Assembly (NCBI RefSeq): GCF_026341515.1
Contig: NZ_JAPEOK010000001.1
Span: forward strand, 3,162,001-3,226,000
Length of the DNA: 64,000 bases
DNA from: Streptomyces sp. NBC_00878
Lineage (GTDB): Bacteria > Actinomycetota > Actinomycetes > Streptomycetales > Streptomycetaceae
Direction: 5' to 3'
The notes beneath the pieces were generated by a model, which saw only the letters and a list, made by a program, of their open reading frames with translations, had not been told where the DNA came from and searched no databases. The position numbers were made by a program, and so were the translations under genes. Position 1 is the first letter of the stretch; the number at the start of each line of letters is the position of its first letter. Positions 31,261 through 38,761 of the stretch are shown here, piece by piece.

Positions 31261-32292
31261 ATGGCTGCCCCTGTCGTCCTTTCGGTCAGTCCCAACCAGG
31301 GGTCGGCCTCCGGTGGTACCACCGTGACCGTGACCGGTACCAGCTTCACCGGCGTGACAGCCGTCCGGTTCGGCAGCAAACCCGCAACGTCGTTCACCGT
31401 CAACAGCAGCACACAGATCACGGCGGTCAGCCCGTCCGGCACCGGGACGGTGAACGTCACCGTCACCACCACTCAGGGCACCAGTACGCAAACGGCCACC
31501 TTCGCCTACGTCACCACACCGGCGCCCTCCCTCTCGAGCCTGTCGCCGAACCAAGGGCCGGTCTCCGGAGGGACCACGGTCACGCTGACGGGCACGAATC
31601 TCTCCGGCGCGACGGCGGTCCGCTTCGACGGGGTGGCCGCGACGTCGTTCACCGTCAACTCCGCCACGCAAATCACCGCGGTGGCCCCGGCTCATGCGGC
31701 CGGCGCCGCGGCAGTCACCGTGACCACCCCCGGCGGCACCAGCAATACCGACAACCCTCAGGCGTACTTCTACTACGCCGCCTCGCCCTCCCTGGCCGCC
31801 GTCGCCCCTGCCTCCGGGACCACAGCGGGCGGCACGACGGTGACCCTGACCGGCGCCGACCTGCTCGGCGCGACGGCGGTCCGCTTCGACGGGGTGGCCG
31901 CGACATCGTTCACCGTCAACTCCGCCACGCAGATCACCGCGGTGACGCCACCCCATGCGGCCGGCGCCGCGGCAGTCACCGTGACCACCCCCGGCGGCAC
32001 CAGCAATACCACCGGCTACGTCTACCTCGCACCGCCCACGCTGATCTCCCTGGTCCCCGACCAGGGGCCGACGTACCCCGGCACGGTCATCACCCTGACC
32101 GGCACCAACCTCACCGTCACCACCGAGGTCCGGTTCGACGCCACCCCCGTGTCGTTCACGGTGATCTCCCCGACCCAGATCACCGCCGTGGCCCCCGCGG
32201 GCACCGAAGGGCCGGTAAGCATCACCGCCACCACCCCCGCCGGCACCACCAACGCGCTCACCTACACCCGGCTCCCGGCCCCCGGCATCTGA
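31261..32292 (+). CDS. four-repeat IPT/TIG domain protein
   Basis: 343 aa from ATG 31261 with AAGGAG upstream. Four TIG repeats of about 82-85 residues, each starting SPNQGxxSGGTTVTVTGT or similar. Repeats 2 and 3 are nearly identical even in DNA (31607-31740 and 31868-32010 share long identical runs such as GCGACGGCGGTCCGCTTCGA), showing a recent internal duplication. No signal peptide; ends PAPGI like the neighbour. Together the two genes form a paralogous pair of the same architecture with different repeat number. Possible roles are surface adhesion or tail-fibre-like binding; both are guesses. Confidence 0.82.
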   Translation: MAAPVVLSVSPNQGSASGGTTVTVTGTSFTGVTAVRFGSKPATSFTVNSSTQITAVSPSGTGTVNVTVTTTQGTSTQTATFAYVTTPAPSLSSLSPNQGPVSGGTTVTLTGTNLSGATAVRFDGVAATSFTVNSATQITAVAPAHAAGAAAVTVTTPGGTSNTDNPQAYFYYAASPSLAAVAPASGTTAGGTTVTLTGADLLGATAVRFDGVAATSFTVNSATQITAVTPPHAAGAAAVTVTTPGGTSNTTGYVYLAPPTLISLVPDQGPTYPGTVITLTGTNLTVTTEVRFDATPVSFTVISPTQITAVAPAGTEGPVSITATTPAGTTNALTYTRLPAPGI

Positions 32293-32634
32293 TTCCGAGC
32301 AACTCCTACGCCGAAGGGGCATCGTGATGGAACTGGGCGAGGCCGCGCTTGCGGCAGCCGGACTCACCACCCGGAATACGGGGATCGGGTGGCAGGGGGA
32401 CGTGGTCGGGTTCGGCGACGGCGTCATCGGCAGCCCCATCACGCGTCACCGCGCTGACTGCGTAGCGGCCTGGTACTGGCTGCGGTCAGTTCTTCCGCAA
32501 TCACAGCCTGCGTCGACTGACACCCATGCGAGAAAGATGCGCTGACTGGACGTCATCACCCGCGACGGCATCAGCGGCGAGCCTTGTTCGTCTGTCTTCG
32601 GATGTCCTGACCCGGCTCTTCCCACCGGCCTGAC
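32293..32634. other. gap between TIG gene and secreted repeat gene
   Basis: 342 bases between two converging genes. It holds one weak plus-strand frame (GTG 32324 to 32545, MMELGEAALAAAGLTTRNTG) behind GAAGGGG, which could be a very small gene, but its C-terminal half does not look protein-like. No strong terminator hairpin seen. Confidence 0.3.
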
Positions 32635-33465
32635 TCAGTGCCAGGTCGTTGAGCTGTCGACGGCGCGGCAGTCGGTGCTCTTGTCGAGCCCGCCCAGTCC
32701 GGGCTCGTCGGGTTGGGGGACGGTGAGAACAATCAGGTCGCTGTCGGAGCCGCAGTGGAGGTTCTGCTTGCCGTTCTGCGCCGTGGTGGACTGCGGTCCT
32801 GCTGCGGTGCCGTTCACGGCCGTGGCCTGGCCCCGGCGATGGGCGCCGGGGAAAGCGTGCCCGCTGGACCGGTCCACGGCCTCGCAGTTGGTCCTCCTCC
32901 TGACGGTGCTCAGGGCATTGAAGGTGAGTACGTCTGCGGAGTTGCCGCAGTTCAGGTTCTGCTTGCCGCTCTGCGCCGTGGTGAACTGCGGTCCAAGGGC
33001 CGTGCCGCCGACGGCGGACGCGCCACCAAGTCCCGGTTCCTCCACCGGACCGGCATGGCGGCCGCGGGCTCGGCCAGGGAGATCCTGCGAGCTGTCCACG
33101 ATCCGGCAGGTGGTCTCCTCCTCCACCGTGCTGAGCACATTGAGGGTGAGTACGTCTGCGGAGTTGCCGCAGTTCAGGTTCTGCTTGCCGGACTGTGCCG
33201 TGGTGAACTGCGGGCCGAGAACCGTGCCGCCAACGGCGGAGGCATCAGCGTCACGGCTGCCGGGCTCAGTGCATGTCTGCTCACGCCTGATGGTCCGCGC
33301 GACATTGACTGTGACCAGCTCATGACTGTCGCCACAGTCCAGGTTCTGCTCGCCGTCCTGTGCGGTGGTGAACGGCTCGCCGTTCGCGTGTGCCGCTCCA
33401 CCGTTCGCGCCCAGCAAAGTACTGGCAGCCATGGCCAGCAGCGCCGCCTTGCCGATCAGCCTCAT
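32635..33465 (-). CDS. secreted Cys/Asn/Gln repeat protein A (four repeats)
   Basis: 276 aa. Sec signal peptide MRLIGKAALLAMAASTLLGA ending near AHA, ATG preceded by GGAG. The mature part is four repeats built on TTAQxGxQNLxCG(N/D/S): TTAQDGEQNLDCGDSHELVT, TTAQSGKQNLNCGNSADVLT (twice) and TTAQNGKQNLHCGSDSDLIV, each followed 17-25 residues later by a second Cys (for example STVEEETTC). The linkers vary in length and are Gly/Ala/Arg-rich. Two Cys per repeat suggests a disulfide per unit in a beta-rich or amyloid-like fold. It is divergent from repeat protein B, which uses the same core motif. No known family name fits; distantly it recalls chaplins and rodlins (secreted, Cys, GN-rich). Confidence 0.7.
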   Translation of the reverse strand: MRLIGKAALLAMAASTLLGANGGAAHANGEPFTTAQDGEQNLDCGDSHELVTVNVARTIRREQTCTEPGSRDADASAVGGTVLGPQFTTAQSGKQNLNCGNSADVLTLNVLSTVEEETTCRIVDSSQDLPGRARGRHAGPVEEPGLGGASAVGGTALGPQFTTAQSGKQNLNCGNSADVLTFNALSTVRRRTNCEAVDRSSGHAFPGAHRRGQATAVNGTAAGPQSTTAQNGKQNLHCGSDSDLIVLTVPQPDEPGLGGLDKSTDCRAVDSSTTWH

Positions 33466-33705
33466 CGTTTTCTCCGCCGTTCGGGGGTCCGGTCACCGAT
33501 ACCACGAGTCTGCTCAACCAGCCGGAAGCCCTGGGGGCACGGACCCGGCCTGCCTGTCACTCGGGCGGCCCACGTGGTGCCGACAGATGCCGGGCGTTCG
33601 GGCGAAGTTGTGATCGCTTACGTGTCCCGCAACCACACCGTGCGTTGGCAGACGCAAGAAGTGATGGGTAGTTGCCCATGAACGTTCATCCAAGGGGATT
33701 GCACG
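33466..33705. promoter_or_regulatory. shared divergent promoter of the repeat-protein pair
   Basis: 240 bases between the two divergent secreted repeat genes. Near gene B lie ATGGG-tagttg-CCCAT (33664-33679) and the palindrome TGAACGTTCA (33679-33688), just ahead of the AAGGGG ribosome site of gene B. These could be operators or RNA structures controlling gene B. I cannot place a -10/-35 pair with confidence. Confidence 0.4.
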
Positions 33706-34905
33706 ATGACCAATGCGGTACGGCGCATGACTGGGAGGTCCGCACTCGCGGCCTTGGTGCTCGCCGGGCTGGTTTCCACGGGTACGAGCATGGGTGCGCC
33801 CCTGCCGGACGGTGGCGCCGACGCCGGTGGTGGCTCTGGAGCGGCCGGCCTCCTCGACCAGAACACCGCCTTGGACGGCCGCCAGAACAATGCCTGCGGC
33901 GATTCCCAACGGTTGACCGGCTCCGGGGTCCTCGATGGCAGCGGCCAGATCACAACTGACTGTTCGACGTCCGCCCGTTCGCACAGCACCGACACCCTGA
34001 CCACCGGCGACGGCGCCCAAGCCACCGCAGGCGACGGCGTGCCCCTGCAGCAGAACACCGCCGAGCGCGGCCGGCAGAACAACGCCTGCGGCAACTCGAT
34101 CGAGAGCGGCCTTTACGACGGCGAGACGGACACGAACTGCGCAGCGCGCGATCAATCCGTGAGCAAGAAAACCGTCACCCACGCAGGCCCCGCACAGGCC
34201 ACCGGCGGTAGCGGATACCTTTTCCAGCAGAACACCGCCCAGCAGGGGCGGCAGAACAACGCCTGCGGCAACCTGAACAACGGCACCCTTAGCGGGACCA
34301 CGGAAGTCCGCTGCGCGGCGCATGACGGCTCGGTGAGCAAGGGAACCGACACTCACGGCGACGGTGCCAAAGCCGACGGCGGCAACAGCACCCTGGGCGC
34401 GTCCCAGCAGAACACCGCCCAGGAGGGCCGGCAGAACAACGCCTGCGGCAACATGAACAACGTCGGCCTCCCCGGTGACACCGAAGCCGGTTGCGCGACG
34501 CATGACGGCTCGGTGAGCAAGGGAACCGCCACCCACGGCGGCGGCGCCAAAGCCGACGGCGGCGACAGCCAGCTGTCCTCGACCCAGCAGAACATCGCGC
34601 AGGAGGGTCGGCAGAACAACGCCTGCGGCAATGCCAACGTCGGTTCCGTTTCTGGGGAGGCGAAGGCGCACTGCGCGACGCATGACGGCTCGGTGAGCAA
34701 GGGAACCGCCACCCACGGCGGCGGCGCCAAAGCCGACGGCGGCGACAGCACCGCCGAGCTGACGCAGCAGAACATCGCCCAGGAGGGCCGCCAGAACAAC
34801 GCCTGCGGCAACACCAACTCCCTGACCCTGGACGAAGGCGGCACGAACGCCCAGTGCAGCGCCGTCGACGAGTCCGTCGAGATCAGAAGCAAGAAGCACG
34901 GCTGA
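33706..34905 (+). CDS. secreted Cys/Asn/Gln repeat protein B (six repeats)
   Basis: 399 aa. The signal peptide (MTNAVRRMTGRSALAALVLAGLVS) ends near SMGA. Six repeats begin at about nucleotides 33856, 34048, 34225, 34405, 34585 and 34765; the last three intervals are exactly 180 bases. Core motif QQN(T/I)AQ(E/Q)GRQNNACGN, then a second Cys about 15 residues on, then (A/T)HDGSVSKGTxTHGxGAKADGG in repeats 3-5. Repeats 4 and 5 share a stretch of identical DNA (34496-34567, 34676-34747), a sign of recent unit duplication. Highly polar, very rich in N, Q, G and T, with no hydrophobic core; an amyloid-like or beta-solenoid wall component is plausible. ATG has AAGGGG upstream. Confidence 0.72.
   Translation: MTNAVRRMTGRSALAALVLAGLVSTGTSMGAPLPDGGADAGGGSGAAGLLDQNTALDGRQNNACGDSQRLTGSGVLDGSGQITTDCSTSARSHSTDTLTTGDGAQATAGDGVPLQQNTAERGRQNNACGNSIESGLYDGETDTNCAARDQSVSKKTVTHAGPAQATGGSGYLFQQNTAQQGRQNNACGNLNNGTLSGTTEVRCAAHDGSVSKGTDTHGDGAKADGGNSTLGASQQNTAQEGRQNNACGNMNNVGLPGDTEAGCATHDGSVSKGTATHGGGAKADGGDSQLSSTQQNIAQEGRQNNACGNANVGSVSGEAKAHCATHDGSVSKGTATHGGGAKADGGDSTAELTQQNIAQEGRQNNACGNTNSLTLDEGGTNAQCSAVDESVEIRSKKHG
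33856..34890 (+). repeat. 180-bp in-gene tandem repeats (six units)
   Basis: The coding repeats of protein B. Unit lengths are 192, 177, 180, 180 and 180 bases, then a final partial unit. The CAGCAGAACA(C/T)CGC start and GGCGGCGGCGCCAAAGCCGA end are conserved at DNA level. Not a CRISPR: units are coding, contiguous and in frame. Confidence 0.9.
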
Positions 34906-35108
34906 CCCTGCCGTTTCGGTTGGTGTGATGAGAGGTCGCTGATCGTCAGCTGTCTCAGACGCGGGGACCGGCTTCCGCTCGGGGCGTGCCGACGGTGAAC
35001 ATCGTCGAATGCCTGGGGTGGGACGGGCGAAGTGGGGGAAGGTCAAGGGAAGTTGGCCCCCCACAGGCGGCACCAGCGACCCGTCCCCCACCGCACGGAG
35101 GAACCACC

Positions 35109-35666
35109 ATGCTGCGCGGCATCGACGTCAGTGCCTACCAGTCGTCCTCGTACAGCACCGAAGGCCTGTCCTTCGTCTTCGTCAAGGCCACGGAAGGCCG
35201 CACGTACGTCAACCCGAAGCTGGGCGCGCAGACGCAGCGGGCCCGCGACGCCGAGTGCGTGGTCGGCTTCTACCACTTCCTCTGGCCGGGCAACCTCACG
35301 GCCCAGGCCGAGTACTTCGTCAGCAAGGCCCCGGAGAGGGCGGGCGACATCCTCGCCGTGGACTGGGAAACAACCAGCGACGGCACCCACGCGAGCAACG
35401 CCGAGAAGGACCGCTTCATCCGCAAGGTGAAGGAACTCCGGCCGAACAACCGGGTGATCCTGTACGCGAACCGCAACTACTGGCTGAACGTCGACACGAC
35501 CTCGTACGCCGGTGACGGTCTCTGGATCGCCGACTACGTCACCGCGGGCAAGCCCCGCATCCAGGCCACGTGGCGCTTCCACCAGTACACCGACGACCCG
35601 CTCGACAAGAACGTCGCCGAATTCTCCAGCAAGGCCGCTCTGCGCGAATGGGCCGGGGCCGCCTGA
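35109..35666 (+). CDS. GH25-type muramidase without signal peptide
   Basis: 185 aa from ATG 35109, behind GGAGG. It matches the short GH25 lysozyme fold: N-terminal LRGIDVSAYQ with the conserved Asp, FVFVKATEGRTYVNPK, VGFYHFLWPG, the catalytic pair in DILAVDWETT (around residues 81-88) and LYANRNYWLNVDT, LWIADYV, WRFHQYT. Family members cut the glycan chain of peptidoglycan. No signal peptide or wall-binding module is present, unlike most secreted GH25 enzymes, so it may leave by lysis or a dedicated exporter, or act as an endolysin-like protein. It follows the secreted repeat gene by 203 bases. A hairpin (35694-35728) follows. Confidence 0.8.
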   Translation: MLRGIDVSAYQSSSYSTEGLSFVFVKATEGRTYVNPKLGAQTQRARDAECVVGFYHFLWPGNLTAQAEYFVSKAPERAGDILAVDWETTSDGTHASNAEKDRFIRKVKELRPNNRVILYANRNYWLNVDTTSYAGDGLWIADYVTAGKPRIQATWRFHQYTDDPLDKNVAEFSSKAALREWAGAA

Positions 35667-35693
35667 CGCGTCCAGCCGCCCGCCGCGTGCCAA

Positions 35694-35728
35694 AGGGGCG
35701 CCCCCGCCCGTCCGGCCGGAGCGCCCCT
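35694..35728. terminator. terminator hairpin after GH25 gene
   Basis: AGGGGCGC (35694-35701) and GCGCCCCT (35721-35728) form an 8-bp stem around a 19-base loop that contains CCGGCCGG. It lies between the convergent GH25 and EF-hand genes. Just beyond it, GTTCGGGCTACTTGT is repeated twice (35732-35772). Confidence 0.6.
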
Positions 35729-35763
35729 CGTGTTCGGGCTACTTGTCTGGCTGCTTGTTCGGG

Positions 35764-35976
35764 CTACTTGTTCAGGTGGGACCAGAACTCGTCGAACGAC
35801 AGCAGCTTGTCGCCGTTGAGGTCCTGGGAGGCGATCACCGCCTCGGCCACGGACTCGGTGACGTTCCAGTCGCCGCCCTGGGCCAGGGCCTTCTTGAACT
35901 CGGCGGCGGTGACGTAGCCGTCCCCGTCCACGTCGATACGCTCGAACGCCTTGCGTGCTTCCTCGATGTCCGCCAC
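35764..35976 (-). CDS. two-EF-hand calcium-binding protein
   Basis: 70 aa. Two canonical EF-hand loops: DVDGDGYVTAAE (residues 15-26) and DLNGDKLLSFDE (52-63), each with acidic residues at positions 1, 3, 5 and 12. The helices around them (EEARKAFERI, EFKKALAQGG, VAEAVIASQ) fit. This is a small cytoplasmic calcium sensor of the type known as Cab proteins in Streptomyces, where such proteins have been linked to aerial growth. The partner is unknown. It lies just downstream of the MerR gene on the same strand (36-base gap) and converges with the GH25 gene. Confidence 0.9.
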   Translation of the reverse strand: MADIEEARKAFERIDVDGDGYVTAAEFKKALAQGGDWNVTESVAEAVIASQDLNGDKLLSFDEFWSHLNK

Positions 35977-36011
35977 CGGACCCGCCCCTTCTTGCTGTGC
36001 TATTGACGAGG

Positions 36012-36725
36012 TCAGGGTACGGGTTGTCTTTCCGGCCGGGGGTCTGGGGGTTGTCCCCCAGTGTCAGCAGCGCCGGCCAACTGAGCGCGGAGCGCGGTGA
36101 CCACCCACGCGAACTCCTCCCGGTGCGTGGGCAGCGGTTCGGTCCCCCGCACGAGTGCCAGCAGTTCCCGGAAGCGGGCGAGTTCGACGTGGCTCGCCGA
36201 CACCATGCGTTCCAGTACGGCGGACCGGTCGGCGTCGCCGAGCAGCTCGGCCAGGACCGTGGCGGCCTCCGGGGCGTCCGGCGCGAGCCCCCGCTCCTGT
36301 ACCTCGCCGGCGAGCTGCACCAGACGGCTCATGAACCAAAGGGACGTACCGGCCGGCCACTCGGGCCCCCGGTCCGGGACGTTGAACTCGACCGCCCTCC
36401 GCATCCGCGCGCGAAAGTCCGTGTCCCGCATCAGTTCGGCGAGCTCGACCCACGCGTCCACCTGCTCGATGGTGGGGTCGTCGGGCAGATCGGGCACGCC
36501 GAAGCGCATGCGGGTGCGGATGTCGGGGTCCGCGGTGTCGAGGCCGTCGAAGGTCAGTTCGAGGCGGGCCACGGACCCGGCGTCGTACAGCCGGTAGCCG
36601 CCCTCGGAGCGGGTCACGGGCGGCAGGGCGCCCGCGTCCGACCAGTAGCGGATGGTGCGCACCGGCAGTCCGGTGCTCCGGGAGAGCTGCCCGATGGTGA
36701 GCAGCCGGGTGCCGTCGTCGATCAT
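36012..36725 (-). CDS. MerR-family transcriptional regulator
   Basis: 237 aa. N-terminal winged HTH of MerR type: LLTIGQLSRSTGLPVRTIRY, WSDAGALPPVTRSEGGYRLY. The C-terminal part is long and helical (residues about 80-220) with no metal-binding Cys motif, so a small organic effector is more likely than a metal. The ATG coincides with the expected transcription start of a promoter whose spacer is 19 bp (36732-36762), so the mRNA is probably leaderless and the protein autoregulates. Divergent to a GNAT gene 65 bases away, which may be a second target. Confidence 0.85.
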   Translation of the reverse strand: MIDDGTRLLTIGQLSRSTGLPVRTIRYWSDAGALPPVTRSEGGYRLYDAGSVARLELTFDGLDTADPDIRTRMRFGVPDLPDDPTIEQVDAWVELAELMRDTDFRARMRRAVEFNVPDRGPEWPAGTSLWFMSRLVQLAGEVQERGLAPDAPEAATVLAELLGDADRSAVLERMVSASHVELARFRELLALVRGTEPLPTHREEFAWVVTALRAQLAGAADTGGQPPDPRPERQPVP

Positions 36726-36731
36726 GGGTGG

Positions 36732-36762
36732 AGTCTGGGCCTTCCAGTGGGTGGAGACTCAA
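36732..36762 (-). promoter_or_regulatory. MerR-type promoter with 19-bp spacer
   Basis: Reading the minus strand: -35 TTGAGT (36757-36762), spacer of 19 bases (CTCCACCCACTGGAAGGCC, an imperfect dyad CTCCA..TGGAAG), -10 CAGACT (36732-36737). A 19-bp spacer with a central dyad is the hallmark of promoters untwisted by MerR proteins. The -10 lies 6 bases before the merR ATG, giving a leaderless transcript. GAGTCT (36731-36736) and AGACTC (36755-36760) also form an inverted repeat. Confidence 0.6.
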
Positions 36763-36789
36763 GTGACGGGCGAGGGAAGGGGCGGCGCG

Positions 36790-37428
36790 GTGGCCGGCAC
36801 GCTGCGGGACATTCTCGACGCGGCGGCGCGAGGAGTCTTCCCGCCCCCTGACGGCGGTACGACGGTCGTGCCGCAGCACGCTCACCGGGACGCCGGGGTC
36901 ATCGCCTTCACCGCACACTCCGTCGTCTTCACCGACGAGGGGGAAGGGTGGGTTCGCGAAACGCTGGCCGGGGCCGACTGCGATCCGCTCGCCGCGACCA
37001 TGAACCCGCGGTTCCTGGCGGCGTTCATGGAGCGTACGGGGCGTACGACGGACACGATCGATCTGCTGACGGTCGCCGCGCCGCTGACCGGCCCGCCGCC
37101 GCTGAGGCTGACGGAACTCTACGATCCCGGCCATCCCCGGGTCAGCCGGGCCCGCGAGCGGCGGGACGACGTGCGGGTGTGGGCCGCCGACGGCGGCGTA
37201 CTCGTCCTGGGGCGCGGCGTCGCGGGGCGGCTGGAGGCCGCGATCGAGGTGGCCGAGGGGGTACGGCACCGAGGGCTGGGGCGCGCGCTCGCGGTGGCGG
37301 CGCGGCACCTGAGCGGGGGCGAGCCGGTCTGGGCGCAGCAGGCCGCCGGGAACGCCCGCAGCGTACGGGCCTTCCAGGCGGCCGGGTTCCGCCCGGTCGG
37401 GGCGGAGGCACTGCTGATCGCCCCGTAG
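36790..37428 (+). CDS. GNAT-family acetyltransferase
   Basis: 212 aa from GTG 36790 (AGTLRDILDAAARGVFPPPD); upstream GTG 36762 is an alternative. The C-terminal half has the GNAT acetyl-CoA motif region (EVAEGVRHRGLGRALAVAAR, fitting the Q/RxxGxG/A signature) followed by GEPVWAQQAAGNARSVRAFQ and AAGFRPVG, the typical end of a GCN5 domain. The N-terminal half (about 100 residues) is unlike GNAT and may bind the substrate. Substrate unknown. Divergent to the merR gene and possibly controlled by it. Confidence 0.8.
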   Translation: MAGTLRDILDAAARGVFPPPDGGTTVVPQHAHRDAGVIAFTAHSVVFTDEGEGWVRETLAGADCDPLAATMNPRFLAAFMERTGRTTDTIDLLTVAAPLTGPPPLRLTELYDPGHPRVSRARERRDDVRVWAADGGVLVLGRGVAGRLEAAIEVAEGVRHRGLGRALAVAARHLSGGEPVWAQQAAGNARSVRAFQAAGFRPVGAEALLIAP

Positions 37429-37475
37429 GGCTGGAGCGGCGGGCCGACTTCAGAGGTCAGGTCGGGGACCGGGGC

Positions 37476-38108
37476 TCAGTGCCAGGGCTCGTAGTGCGGG
37501 TTGCTCTCGCAGTCGCTCATGATCTCGGTCTTGGTCTTCTTGTCGACCGGGCAGACGCCGATGATGTACTTCCGCTCGATACCGCCGGGGAAGGCGACCT
37601 CGACCTGGTCGGCCCACTTGTGGGTGTCGCCGATGGTCTTGTTGACGTCCACGCCGCCGGGGGCGTCGATGTAGTAGTTGTAGCCGCTCTTCCACCACGT
37701 CTTGTAGAGGTCGTGGTCGTACGTCGTGGAGACGTACGGGGAGGGCTGGTTGACCAGGACGTACTGCTCGATGTCGTACTGGCCGTCGATGACGTCCTTG
37801 GGGTGGAGGCCCTGCTCGAAGACGACCGAGGGGCCGCGGCCGTCGCTGCGGTAGAGCGTGCCGCAGGTCTTGCGCCAGACGGGCTCGGGCGTGATGCGGT
37901 CGACCTCCACACGGCGGTCCGCGGCGGCGTGGACGGGGTCGGCGAACTGGGGACAGGTGGGGGCGGCGGCCTTCGCGGCGAAGGCCGTGGGTGCCTTCGT
38001 CGTGGTGTCGGCGGGGAGCGTCGCCGCGGACGTCGCGAAGACGGCCGAGAGGGACAGGACAACGGCGGCGGCCCGCCGCCGCAGGCGAGTTGAGATCATG
38101 AGGAGCAC
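37476..38108 (-). CDS. secreted ScARP/Scabin-like DNA ADP-ribosyltransferase toxin
   Basis: 210 aa (GTG 38108; an ATG at 38099 is an alternative). The N-terminal Sec signal (TRLRRRAAAVVLSLSAVFAT) is followed by a mature domain of the pierisin/ScARP type. The R-S-E triad is visible: Arg87 in TCGTLYRSDGR, the STT motif at 127-129 in SPYVSTTYD, and QxE at 168-170 in WADQVEVAFPGG. Other family marks are FEQGLHPKD and the C-terminal SDCESNPHY. In S. coelicolor ScARP and S. scabies Scabin, this family attaches ADP-ribose to guanine bases or nucleosides. Four cysteines suggest disulfides outside the cell. No immunity gene is evident next to it. Confidence 0.85.
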   Translation of the reverse strand: MLLMISTRLRRRAAAVVLSLSAVFATSAATLPADTTTKAPTAFAAKAAAPTCPQFADPVHAAADRRVEVDRITPEPVWRKTCGTLYRSDGRGPSVVFEQGLHPKDVIDGQYDIEQYVLVNQPSPYVSTTYDHDLYKTWWKSGYNYYIDAPGGVDVNKTIGDTHKWADQVEVAFPGGIERKYIIGVCPVDKKTKTEIMSDCESNPHYEPWH

Positions 38109-38257
38109 GATCTCGGTTCTGTGGGGGCGGGCCGTGGAGCTTCACTCGTACGGCGGCGTGTCCGGCTACGGACGTTGCCTCGGCCGTCTCAGCGGAAGAT
38201 GCCCGTGTGACCGAGGGAGTAGCGGCCCGGCTGGGGGTAGACGGCGGGGGCGCAAAC

Positions 38258-38761
38258 CTAGCGGTCCGCCACCCGCATCTCGAACCACGTCGTCTTGCCG
38301 CGAGGCAACAGGTCCACGCCCCAGCGGTCGGAGAGCTTGTCGACAAGGAACAGGCCGCGGCCACTGACGTCCATCTCCTGGACCGGCATGAGACAGGGAA
38401 GCCCCCGCGAGGGATCCCGCACCTCGACCCGGATCCAGCCCCGCCGCCGCCGCATACGCAGGCCGAACACCCGCGCACCCGTATGCCGCACGGCATTGCC
38501 CACCAACTCGGAGACCAGTAGAACCGCATCCTCGGTCATCTTCGGCGAGAGCCCCCAGTGGCGCAGAACCACAACCTGCGCGAGCCGACGCGCGGCCGCC
38601 GCTGACTCGGGCCGGGACGGCAACGGCACTTCCCCCTCGGTCGGATTGCCGAACAACTCCAGCGCCTTGAGCGCGTGTTCGTCCTCGACCGCGGGCGACC
38701 AGCGCGCCGCGGTCGCACTGCCGTGCCGCCGCGGCTGTTCGATACCATCCAGCCCCGCCAT
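38258..38761 (-). CDS. RsbW-like anti-sigma-type ATP-binding protein
   Basis: 167 aa from ATG 38761 (MAGLDGIEQPRRHG), with GGGGG upstream. Single HATPase_c domain with N-box LLVSELVGNAVRHTG, G1 EVRDPSRGLP and G2 DVSGRGLFLVDKLSDRWGVD, the layout of the many stand-alone RsbW/SpoIIAB-like proteins in Streptomyces. They may bind sigma factors or phosphorylate anti-anti-sigma partners, which are encoded elsewhere. The tail of about 50 residues before the domain is poorly conserved. A 5' UTR hairpin (GGGGGCGT/ACGCCCCC, 38793-38819) precedes it. Confidence 0.8.
   Translation of the reverse strand: MAGLDGIEQPRRHGSATAARWSPAVEDEHALKALELFGNPTEGEVPLPSRPESAAAARRLAQVVVLRHWGLSPKMTEDAVLLVSELVGNAVRHTGARVFGLRMRRRRGWIRVEVRDPSRGLPCLMPVQEMDVSGRGLFLVDKLSDRWGVDLLPRGKTTWFEMRVADR

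Noticed and set aside
30217..32442. A 741-codon minus-strand frame opposite the TIG genes with Gly/Arg/Asp repeats
   Set aside because: The repetitive product simply mirrors the TIG DNA repeats; the plus-strand frames have ribosome sites and a terminator.
33856..34890. Evenly spaced repeats considered as a CRISPR array
   Set aside because: Units are 180 bp, contiguous, coding and in frame with no spacers of constant length; no cas genes nearby.
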